Below are positions 57,179 through 64,000 of a DNA stretch of 64,000 bases, piece by piece (position 1 is the stretch's first letter; the number at the start of each line of letters is the position of its first letter). The notes below the pieces were generated by a model, which saw only the letters and a list, made by a program, of their open reading frames with translations, was not told where the DNA came from and ran no database searches. This DNA comes from Kineosporia babensis (lineage in GTDB: Bacteria > Actinomycetota > Actinomycetes > Actinomycetales > Kineosporiaceae). Position numbers and translations under genes: made by a program. The DNA lies in the NCBI RefSeq assembly GCF_021129305.1, contig NZ_JAJOMB010000015.1:62001-126000 (forward strand), written 5' to 3'.

Positions 57179-59290
57179 TCAGGGGAGCGTGGACTCTCCA
57201 GGCGGCAGGAATCGCTTACCCAGGACGCGCTCGCTGTACCCCTCGCGATCCAGGTACGGGGTGATGCCGCCGAGATGGAACGGCCAGCCCGCGCCCATGA
57301 TCATGCACAGGTCGATGTCCTGCGGGGCCTGGACCACACCCTCCTCGAGCATCAGCCCGATCTCCTGGGTGAGCGCGGTCAGGGTGCGCTCGCGGATCTC
57401 CTCACTGCTCGAGACCTTGTCCCCGACCTGGAACAGCGCGGCCGTGTCGGCGTCCACGAAGGGCTTGCCGGCCTCGTCGTACGACCAGATCGCCGGCTTG
57501 CCCGCGGCCACCAGCCGGCCCAGGTTCTCCGAGACCGCGAACCGGTCCGGGTAGGCGGCGTGCAGGGTCTCGGCCACGTGCAGGGCGATCGCCGGGCCGA
57601 CCAGGTTCAGCAGCAGGAACGGCGACATCGGCAGGCCCAGGGGGCCCAGCGCGTCGTCGGCCACGTGCAGGTCGCTGCCCTCGTCGACGGTCGTGACCAC
57701 CTCGCCCATCACCCGGGTGAGCAGCCGGTTCACCACGAACGCGGGGGCGTCCGCGGCCAGCACGCAGGTCTTCTTCAGGGCCTTGCCGAGCTGGAAGACG
57801 GTAGCCAGGGTGGCCTCGTCGGTCTGCTGCGCCCGGACCACCTCGACCAGCGGCAGGACCGCCACCGGGTTGAAGAAGTGGAACCCGGCCACCCGCTCGG
57901 GATGCTTGAGGTCGGCGGCCATCTGGGTGACCGACAGCGAGGAGGTGTTGGTCAGCAGGATGCAGCTCTCCGGCACCACCGCCTCGAGCTCGGCGAAGAC
58001 CTGCTTCTTCACCGCCAGGTCCTCGAACACCGCCTCGATCACCACGTCGGCGTCGGCGAAGACCGCCTTGTCGGTGCTGCCCCGCACCAGCGCCTTCAGC
58101 CGGTTGCCCGCGTCGGCGCTGATCCGGCCCTTGAGCAGCAACTTGTCGATCTCGTCGTGGACGTAGCGCACGCCCTTGTCCACCCGGTCCTGGTCCAGGT
58201 CGGTGAGCGTGACCGGGACCTTCAGCCGCCGCACGAACAGCAGCGCGAGCTGACCGGCCATCAGCCCGGCCCCGACCACCCCGACCGAGCCGACCTTGCG
58301 GGCCAGTGACTTGTCCGGGGCTCCGGCCGGGCGCTTGGCCCGCTTGTTCACCAGGTCGAAGGCGTACAGCCCGGCCCGCAGCTCCTGGCTGCCGGCCATG
58401 TCGGCCAGCGCCTCGTCCTCGGCCGCGAAAGCCTCGTCCCGCGAGGCGGTCCGGGCCGAGGCCACCAGCTCGATCGCCCGGTACGGGGCCGGGGCCGCAC
58501 CCCCGATCTTGGAGTCGGCGAACGCCCTGGCCTCGGCCACCGCTGCGTTCCAGGTCTCCTCGGACCGGTCCGGCGCCGGCCGCTGCACCGCGATCTCACC
58601 GCGCACCACGGCCGAGGCCCAGAACAACGACTGCTCCAGGAAGTCGGCCGGCTCGAAGATCGCGTCGGCGATGCCCCGCTCGAACGCCTTCGGGCCGTTC
58701 AGCATCCGGTTGTTGCTCAGCGGGTTCTTGATGATCAGCTCGAACGCGGCGGCCGGGCCGATCAGGTTGGGCAGCAGGTACGTCCCGCCCCAGCCGGGGA
58801 TCAGGCCGAGGAAGCACTCCGGCAGGGCGAGCGCCGGTACCGCGCCCGAGATGGTGCGGTAGGTGCAGTGCAGCGCCACCTCCAGGCCGCCGCCGAGCGC
58901 GGCGCCGTTGACGAAGGCGAAGCTGGGTACCGGGAGCTCACCGAGCTTGCGGAACACGTCGTGGCCGAGCTTGCCGACCATCAGCGCCTGCTCGCGGCTG
59001 GTCTGGCCCTTGAGCAGGTTCAGGTCAGCGCCCGCGGCCAGGAAGAACGGCTTGCCGGTGATCGCGACCGCGACAATGTCCTTCCGGGCGGCCGCGGTGT
59101 CCAGGGCTTCTTCCAGGCTGCGCAGCCCGCGCAGGCCGAAGGTGCTGGGCCGGGTGTGGTCCAGGCCGTTGTCCAGGGTGATCAGCACCAGGGTGCCGGC
59201 CTCACCAGGCAGCTCGATGTCGCGGGAGAGCGCCCGGGTGACCACCTCGTCGGGCTGGCCCGCCTCGGCCTGCTCACGGATACTGCTCAC
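57179..59290 (-). CDS. fadB: 3-hydroxyacyl-CoA dehydrogenase / enoyl-CoA hydratase (FadB-type)
   Basis: Bifunctional beta-oxidation enzyme, 703 residues from GTG 59290. N-terminal enoyl-CoA hydratase: KPFFLAAGADLNLLKG oxyanion region, NGAALGGGLEVALHC and ALPECFLGLIPGWGGT with catalytic Glu. Central NAD-binding GSVGVVGAGLMAGQLALLF; HFFNPVAVLPLVEVV contains the catalytic His; a C-terminal dimerisation domain repeat follows. The start overlaps the thiolase stop (GTGA), so fadA-fadB forms a coupled operon and probably a complex. Confidence 0.95.
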   Translation of the reverse strand: MSSIREQAEAGQPDEVVTRALSRDIELPGEAGTLVLITLDNGLDHTRPSTFGLRGLRSLEEALDTAAARKDIVAVAITGKPFFLAAGADLNLLKGQTSREQALMVGKLGHDVFRKLGELPVPSFAFVNGAALGGGLEVALHCTYRTISGAVPALALPECFLGLIPGWGGTYLLPNLIGPAAAFELIIKNPLSNNRMLNGPKAFERGIADAIFEPADFLEQSLFWASAVVRGEIAVQRPAPDRSEETWNAAVAEARAFADSKIGGAAPAPYRAIELVASARTASRDEAFAAEDEALADMAGSQELRAGLYAFDLVNKRAKRPAGAPDKSLARKVGSVGVVGAGLMAGQLALLFVRRLKVPVTLTDLDQDRVDKGVRYVHDEIDKLLLKGRISADAGNRLKALVRGSTDKAVFADADVVIEAVFEDLAVKKQVFAELEAVVPESCILLTNTSSLSVTQMAADLKHPERVAGFHFFNPVAVLPLVEVVRAQQTDEATLATVFQLGKALKKTCVLAADAPAFVVNRLLTRVMGEVVTTVDEGSDLHVADDALGPLGLPMSPFLLLNLVGPAIALHVAETLHAAYPDRFAVSENLGRLVAAGKPAIWSYDEAGKPFVDADTAALFQVGDKVSSSEEIRERTLTALTQEIGLMLEEGVVQAPQDIDLCMIMGAGWPFHLGGITPYLDREGYSERVLGKRFLPPGESTLP

Positions 59291-60504
59291 GCGTCGGCCC
59301 CCTTGCCGTAGTCGCTGTGGTGCGGGTTCTCCCAGATCACCGAACCACCCATGCCGAGCCCGATGCACATCGTGGTGAGCCCGTAGCGGACCTCCGGGTG
59401 CTCCTCGAAATGCCTTGCCAGCTGGGTCATCAGCCGCACCCCGGAGGAGGCCAGCGGGTGCCCGAGCGCGATCGCCCCGCCGTCCGGGTTGACCCGCGGG
59501 TCATCGTCCTTGATGCCGTAGAAGTCCAGGAACGAGAGCACCTGGATCGCGAAGGCCTCGTTGATCTCGAACAGCCCGATGTCGTCGATGCTCAGACCGG
59601 CCGACTGCAGCGCCTTCTCGGTGGCCGGGACCGGGCCGTAGCCCATCACCTCCGGCTCGACCCCCTTGAAACCGTAGGCCACCAGCCGCATCCGGACCGG
59701 CAGGCCCAGCTCGGCCGCGGTCCCGGCGTCGGCCAGCAGGCAGGCGGTGGCGCCGTCGTTCAGCCCGGCGGCGTTACCGGCGGTGATCCGCCCGTGCGGC
59801 CGGAACGGCGTCTTCAGCGCGGCCACGCCCTCGAGAGTCGTTCCCGGGCGCGGCGGCTCGTCCTTGGTGGCCAGGCCCCAGCCCTGTTCGGCGCTGCGGG
59901 TGGCCATCGGCACCAGGTCCTTCTGGATCCGCCCGGCCTGGTACGCCGCCTGCACCTTGGCCTGGCTGGCCACCGCGTAGGCGTCGGCCCGTTCCTTGGT
60001 CAGGTGCGGGAACCGGTCGTGCAGGTTCTCCGCGGTCTCACCCATCACCAGCGCGGCCGGATCGACGATCTTCTCCGAGATGAAGCGCGGGTTCGGGTCC
60101 ATCCCCTCGCCCATCGGGTGATGCCCCATGTGCTCCACACCACCGGCGATCACCACGTCGTAGGCGCCGAAGGCGATGCCCGAGGCCGTGGTGGTGACTG
60201 CGGTCATGGCGCCGGCGCACATCCGGTCGATGGCGTAGCCGGGAACGCTCTTGGGCAGCCCGGCCAGCAGCGCCGCGGTCCGGCCGATCGTCATCCCCTG
60301 ATCGCCGGTCTGCGTGGTGGCCGCGATCGCCACCTCGTCCACTTTTTCCGGGGGTAGCTCGGGATGCCGTCTGAGCAGCTCCCGGATGCACCGTACGACC
60401 AGGTCGTCGGCGCGGGTCTGGGCGTAGATCCCCTTCTCACCGGCCTTGCCGAAAGGGGTCCGGACGCCGTCGACAAAGACGACATCCCTCGAAGTGCCGG
60501 GCAC
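59287..60504 (-). CDS. fadA: acetyl-CoA C-acyltransferase (thiolase)
   Basis: Thiolytic cleavage in beta-oxidation. 405 residues from GTG 60504, after GGAGG. Catalytic Cys in YAIDRMCAGAMTAV, His in NEAFAIQVL region (GHPLASSGVRL) and second Cys in MCIGLGMGGSVIWE. First gene of fadA-fadB. A TACTCGCGAGTA palindrome lies 68 bp upstream, likely the operator of a fatty-acid-responsive repressor. Confidence 0.94.
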   Translation of the reverse strand: MPGTSRDVVFVDGVRTPFGKAGEKGIYAQTRADDLVVRCIRELLRRHPELPPEKVDEVAIAATTQTGDQGMTIGRTAALLAGLPKSVPGYAIDRMCAGAMTAVTTTASGIAFGAYDVVIAGGVEHMGHHPMGEGMDPNPRFISEKIVDPAALVMGETAENLHDRFPHLTKERADAYAVASQAKVQAAYQAGRIQKDLVPMATRSAEQGWGLATKDEPPRPGTTLEGVAALKTPFRPHGRITAGNAAGLNDGATACLLADAGTAAELGLPVRMRLVAYGFKGVEPEVMGYGPVPATEKALQSAGLSIDDIGLFEINEAFAIQVLSFLDFYGIKDDDPRVNPDGGAIALGHPLASSGVRLMTQLARHFEEHPEVRYGLTTMCIGLGMGGSVIWENPHHSDYGKGADA

Positions 60505-60571
60505 GCGACCTCCCCGTTGCTTCGGGCGGCCGATGGAGCTGCCGCCACCGTTGGCGTAGTCACCTGAATGC

Positions 60572-60583
60572 TACTCGCGAGTA
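60572..60583 (-). promoter_or_regulatory. palindromic operator upstream of fadA
   Basis: TACTCGCGAGTA (60572-60583), extended to near-symmetric CTACTCGCGAGTAAC, fits the style of TetR-family sites controlling fatty-acid degradation. On the minus strand TAGCAT overlaps its edge and could be the -10. The regulator is not in this window. Confidence 0.5.
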
Positions 60584-60648
60584 ACGCCGGGCGCGAAACC
60601 TGGTCGTTACCTGTGGTGATAAGGGCCACGCTACCTGTGCTGGGCGCC

Positions 60649-60700
60649 AATGGGGGACGGGTGGCGCATCTCACGCCCGCAAGTCCAGTTCGGTGCGGGG
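60649..60700. repeat. GGGGGACG family, copy F
   Basis: CCAATGGGGGACGGGTGGCGC begins the copy (flank CCAAT, core GGGGGACGGGTGGCGC), then CACGCCCGCAAGTCCAGTTCGG. The right border AGTTCGG is the same as in copy A at 33.4 kb. The stem is imperfect. Confidence 0.5.
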
Positions 60701-60767
60701 TGCGGGGTGCGGGGTGCCGGGCGTCGGGCGTGGGGTGGCGCTGGCAGGGCAGGGCTGGGGGTTGCCG

Positions 60768-61150
60768 GCCGGCTTGGGTGGCGGTGCATGTCGCACCTGG
60801 CGGCTGCTGGTCGCACTTGGCGGCCGATTGTCGCAGAGTTTGGCGATAGCAGGCCTTGCGGATGCAACTTACGGCCGCCAAGTGCGACAACCGACCGCGG
60901 GGTGCGACCGCCAGGTGTGACAACCGACCGCCAGGTGCGGCAACCGGGTGTGGCTCTGGCGGTGCGGGGGTGGGGTGCCGCTAGTCGGCTTGGGTGGTAG
61001 CGCATGTCGCACTTGGCGGCTGCTGGTCGCACTTGGCGGCCGATTGTCGCAGAGTTTGGCGATAACAGGCCTTGCGGATGCAACTTACGGCCGCCAAGTG
61101 CGACAACCGACCGCGGGGTGCGGCCTCCAGGTGCGACAACCAGCTGCCAG
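60768..61150. repeat. 216-bp tandem duplication of a structured repeat
   Basis: Two units begin near 60774 and 60990. A ~115-bp core is almost identical between them. Within each, GTCGCACTTGGCGGCCG and CGGCCGCCAAGTGCGAC are exact complements separated by ~47 bases, so each unit can form a 17-bp stem with a structured loop. Extra GTGCGACAACCGACCGC-like copies follow each stem. No ORF here is convincing. A diverged relative is at 13.6 kb. Confidence 0.75.
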
Positions 61151-61276
61151 GTGCGACAACCGGCCGCGGGGCGCGAAATGCCAGCGCGTGGTGAGGCGTG
61201 GCCAGCGATGGCCGGGCGCAGCTATCGGCGGTCAGATGAGGCAGAACCGGTGGTGAGAAAGCCCGCGTGGGGCCCC

Positions 61277-62554
61277 TCAGTTGGGGTTGGCCTTGTTCGC
61301 GTTGGGGTCGGGCGCGGGGGTCTGCAGCGTCTCGGCGAGCGTTTCGGCTATCAGGGCGATCTGCCAGGGGCGCGTGCCCGCGGTTTCCAGCCGGGCCTGC
61401 ACCGTCTCGCGGTTGATCTCGGCGGGCGGCGTCCAGGAGAGGCGGCGCACGGTGTCGGGGGAGATCAGGTTCTCCACCGGCATGCCGAGCTGGCCGGCCA
61501 GTTCGCTCATGGCCGCACGCGAGGCCGCCAGGCGGGCGGCCGCTGCGGCGTCACGTTCGGCCCAGACCCGGGGCGGGGGCGGGCCCTCGCTGGGCAGATG
61601 CTGAGGGGGCAGGTCGGCGTCGGACAGGGCGCGGGCCTTCGCCACGGCCTCGGTCCACTGCCGGGCGTAGCGGCGGGCGCCCCGGCCGTTGAACGCGGGC
61701 AGGGCGATCAGCGCGCTGAGGGCGGTGGGCATGGCCAGGGCAGCCTCGATGATCGCGGCGTCGCCCAGTACCCGGCCGGGGGAGAGATCGCGCTGCCGGG
61801 CGATGGCGTCGCGGGTCTGCCAGAGCTCGCGGACCGCGGCCAGACGGCGGCGATCGCGGACCCGGTGCATGCCCGAGGTACGGCGCCAGGGGTCAACACG
61901 GGGAGCCGGCGGGGGAGTGGCGGCGACAGCGGCGAACTCTTCCAGGGCCCAGTCCAGTTTGCCCTGACGGGACAACTCGGCCGAGACCGCGTCGCGCAGG
62001 TCGACCAGCACTTCCACATCCAGCGCGGCGTAGCGCAGCCAGGGCTCGGGCAGCGGGCGGGTGCTCCAGTCGACGGCCGAGTGTTCCTTGGCCAGGCTCA
62101 GGCCGAGCAGTTCCTCGACCATCGCGGCCAGGCCCACCCGGGGGTATCCGGCCAGCCGGGCCCCGAGTTCGGTGTCGAAGATCAGGCTGGGGCGCAGGCC
62201 CACCTCGGACAGGCAGGGCAGGTCCTGCGAGGCGGCGTGCAGCACCCATTCCACGTCGGCGATGACCGCGTTCAGGCCGCTCAGGTCGGGCAGGGCCACC
62301 GGGTCGATCAGCGCAGTACCGGCCCCCTCGCGGCGCAGCTGCACCAGGAAGGCGCGCTGGCCGTAGCGATGGCCGGAGGCCCGCTCGGCATCGACCGCGA
62401 CCGGGCCGCTGCCGGCGGCGAAGGAATCGATGACCTGCTGGAGGGCGGCGACGTCGCTGACCACCGGGGGTACACCGTCTCTCGGCGCGTCAAGCCGCTC
62501 CAGCACGTGCTCGCCGTCGGGGCTTCCGGCTGCCGGGGCGCTCTCCGGGGTCAA
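61277..62554 (-). CDS. rnd: ribonuclease D (DEDD exonuclease with HRDC domain)
   Basis: A 3'-5' exoribonuclease for RNA maturation. The DEDD core: VAVDAERASGHRYGQRAFLV (DxE), LIFDTELGARL and YAALDVEVLVDL; the HRDC domain follows (RELWQTRDAIARQRDLSPGRV). TTG 62554 is chosen as the start because GGGAGGAG lies about nine bases upstream; a GTG at 62584 is another choice. 425 residues. Gene order DUF3000, LuxR regulator, RNase D, fadAB, dxs is common in actinobacteria. Confidence 0.9.
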   Translation of the reverse strand: MTPESAPAAGSPDGEHVLERLDAPRDGVPPVVSDVAALQQVIDSFAAGSGPVAVDAERASGHRYGQRAFLVQLRREGAGTALIDPVALPDLSGLNAVIADVEWVLHAASQDLPCLSEVGLRPSLIFDTELGARLAGYPRVGLAAMVEELLGLSLAKEHSAVDWSTRPLPEPWLRYAALDVEVLVDLRDAVSAELSRQGKLDWALEEFAAVAATPPPAPRVDPWRRTSGMHRVRDRRRLAAVRELWQTRDAIARQRDLSPGRVLGDAAIIEAALAMPTALSALIALPAFNGRGARRYARQWTEAVAKARALSDADLPPQHLPSEGPPPPRVWAERDAAAAARLAASRAAMSELAGQLGMPVENLISPDTVRRLSWTPPAEINRETVQARLETAGTRPWQIALIAETLAETLQTPAPDPNANKANPN

Positions 62555-62906
62555 TGAATCGCTCCTCCCTTCGTCAATCGACACAAACCCCACCGTAGCC
62601 TGCCGCCTGCCGGTGTCGCTTGTTCTGCTGTGTGACGTTGCAGTGTGCGATGCGACTCGGGAGCTGCTGACTGCGGACCAGGGCGTCCTGAACCGGCCCG
62701 GGCACGGACCGGCCGTTGTCAGACTGCCACCGATCGGCGTCTGTGTCCGGGACAGCGCCGGGCCGATGCCAAGGCGTGACCCGCCTCGTCCAGTCATCCA
62801 CCCGACCTTGCCGTCCCCATATGACCCGATCCCGGTGCAGCAATCAAGCCACCGGCCAAGTCGCGATCAAGCCGCGATCAAGCCGGCCAGAAGCCGGCCG
62901 GATGCC
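62555..62906. other. gap between RNase D and the LuxR-type regulator
   Basis: About 350 bp. Apart from the probable promoter of RNase D on the minus strand, I see no gene, hairpin or repeat copy that stands out. A short repeated phrase (CGATCAAGCCGCGATCAAGCC near 62866) is the only oddity. Confidence 0.4.
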
Positions 62907-63506
62907 TCAGGCGATCACACCGGAGCGCAGCGAGGTGGCCACCATCTCGGCCCGGTCCCCGGTGCCCAGCTTGCGCGCGATCCGGGCCAGGTGGCTCTTC
63001 ACGGTCAGCGCGGACAGACCCAGCGCCACCCCGATGTCCTTGTTCGACTTGCCCTCGGCGACCAGCTGCAGCACCTGGATCTCCCGGGCGGACAGCGAGT
63101 CCACCCCCTCACCGCGATCGGCCGAGGGCCGGGGCATCCCGGTGCCGGCGGCCGAGACCACGTAGCAGCGGATCCCGGCGCCCACGGCTGCCCGCACGCT
63201 GTACGGGTCGTCGCTGGTGGCCACCACCATGCCGCGCTGCCAGCCGGCCTGGCGCAGTTCGCGGACCAGGGCGATACCGGAACCGTCGGGCAGGCCGGCC
63301 TCGGCCACCACCAGGTCAGCGATCCCGGCCGCGGCCCGCTGCCGGGCCTCGGCCACCGTGTTGATCTCCAGTACGTGCCGGGCGCCCATGGCCCGCAGCG
63401 TGTGCGCAACGGTCTCCCGCACGGCGGGGCTGTTGACCACGACCATCGCGGCGAAGCGGCCCGGCCGTGGCACCGCAACTCCTGTTCGCTCCACGAGTGT
63501 GGTCAC
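62907..63506 (-). CDS. LuxR-family regulator with atypical receiver domain
   Basis: A 199-residue regulator from GTG 63506 (GGAGG five bases upstream; a TTG at 63518 would overlap that site). The N-terminal domain has a receiver-like fold, but the phospho-Asp position is Glu (~69, in DLVVAEAGLPDGSG) and the acidic pair is missing (MVVVNSP). The C-terminal LuxR HTH (LSAREIQVLQLVAEGKSNKD) is intact. Probably a phosphorylation-independent DNA-binding regulator. It lies between DUF3000 and RNase D. Confidence 0.85.
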   Translation of the reverse strand: MTTLVERTGVAVPRPGRFAAMVVVNSPAVRETVAHTLRAMGARHVLEINTVAEARQRAAAGIADLVVAEAGLPDGSGIALVRELRQAGWQRGMVVATSDDPYSVRAAVGAGIRCYVVSAAGTGMPRPSADRGEGVDSLSAREIQVLQLVAEGKSNKDIGVALGLSALTVKSHLARIARKLGTGDRAEMVATSLRSGVIA

Positions 63507-63646
63507 CTCAGCCTCCAAGGGATGTCGTCCCGGCCGGGTCGCAGCCGGGTTGGTTGCACCCCAAGAGGGTCGGCACCACGAAGTGCCGACTTGAGATCAC
63601 ACGTGCGGGTGGTGGACAGACGCCCGACCAGGCGAACCGTGGCCGG

Positions 63647-64000
63647 TCAGCGGCGCTTGCGTGGCAGCGCGGTCACCCCGGGCGCCACCGGTGGGAGCCC
63701 GCCGACCGTGCACAGCAGTTCCGACCAGGCGCTCAGGTGGATCACCGCGTCGTTGACCGGGGTCCAGGAAGCCCGCAACTCGATGTCCACCGTCGGGGCG
63801 TTGCCGGACAGCTCACCGAAGGACTCGGACACCACCCGGGTGATCGTCCCCCCGGAGGCAACGTGATCAGCACCGGCCGCCGAGAGCGACTCCTGCAGCC
63901 AGGCCCAGCCCACCTGTCCCATCAGCGGATCGGTGGCCAGGTCGTTCTCCAGCGCCGCGCGGATGAAGCTCACCACGCGGTAGGTGCCCTCCCACGGTTC
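63647..64000 (-). CDS. DUF3000 family protein, C-terminal part (cut by window edge)
   Basis: The stop is at 63647; the frame is open to the window end, so the N-terminus is missing. EPWEGTYRVVSFIRAALEND, LMGQVGWAWLQESL, and DIELRASWTPVNDAVIHLSA are DUF3000 features. The end is basic (ALPRKRR). Function is unknown; its place next to the LuxR regulator and RNase D is conserved in actinobacteria. Confidence 0.85.
   Translation of the reverse strand, partial: EPWEGTYRVVSFIRAALENDLATDPLMGQVGWAWLQESLSAAGADHVASGGTITRVVSESFGELSGNAPTVDIELRASWTPVNDAVIHLSAWSELLCTVGGLPPVAPGVTALPRKRR

Noticed and set aside
60568-60849. Plus-strand frames upstream of fadA (93 and 116 residues)
   Set aside because: They run through the structured repeats, change between repeat units and contain repeated peptide phrases (VRQPTAGC type) caused by the DNA repeat.
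60640-61260. CRISPR-like array
   Set aside because: The repeats are two large units with long inverted arms, not short regular repeats with unique spacers, and there are no cas genes.

Overview
This is a GC-rich chromosomal window from an actinobacterium. The gene set points to Actinomycetota: a SepH septation protein, the DUF4193/DUF3093/DUF3710/DUF3159 housekeeping families, a HrdB/SigA-type sigma factor with a long Ala/Lys/acidic N-terminus, an [2Fe-2S]-type ferrochelatase, a SAM-IV riboswitch and many GTG/TTG starts. The order sigA, parE/parC, sepH, hemH, dut, TrkA pair, acnA, dxs, RNase D resembles the hrdB-to-dxs core region of Streptomyces. Overall style suggests a Kineosporia-like lineage, but that is inference. 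I found no rRNA, tRNA, CRISPR, prophage or intact transposase gene.

Layout. 1-5 kb: partial ABC-F gene, YccF membrane protein, PPi-type phosphofructokinase, an active-looking diguanylate cyclase. 4.6-11.5 kb: secreted metalloprotease, DUF4192 protein, SAM-IV riboswitch with metY-metX (methionine synthesis), Nudix hydrolase, universal stress protein and a HhH-GPD protein. 11.5-27 kb: sigA, an MFS/LysR divergent pair, parC, a methyltransferase, a CGNR zinc-finger regulator, a degenerate GGDEF protein, a translationally coupled ABC exporter plus two-component system, and convergent parE. 27-35 kb: small DUF7455 protein, DUF456, nitroreductase, a GNAT/acyl-CoA synthetase fusion, DUF5998, a phosphodiesterase and sepH. 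35-47 kb: hemH with an inositol-phosphatase, DUF4193, DUF3093, dut, DUF3710, OB-fold, DUF3159, two RCK (TrkA) proteins divergent from a KimA-like K+/APC permease, and a TRAM rRNA methyltransferase. 47-64 kb: acnA, a two-gene sugar ABC transporter without a binding protein, DUF3152 lipoprotein, dxs, an unknown protein, fadB-fadA, RNase D, a LuxR regulator with a pseudo-receiver, and a partial DUF3000 gene.

The accessory signal lies between the genes. There are at least four dispersed, structured non-coding families: (1) three ~163-165 bp MITE-like elements with TA duplications, a common core and two different kinds of ends (4.3, 13.7, 28.1 kb); (2) a large hairpin unit tandemly duplicated at 60.8-61.15 kb, with a diverged relative at 13.6 kb next to a 54-bp tandem repeat; (3) a GGGGGACG hairpin family at gene 3' ends (33.4, 50.2, 56.1, 60.65 kb); (4) a GGTGTGGTCACC terminator pair (18.8, 56.2 kb). 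Possible regulatory sites include a LexA-type box upstream of parE, palindromes upstream of acnA and fadA, DevR-like boxes upstream of the phosphofructokinase gene, and a polypurine G-rich tract upstream of dxs. The most unusual protein-level observation is a membrane GGDEF protein that has lost its catalytic signature but keeps the RxxD c-di-GMP-binding I-site spacing.
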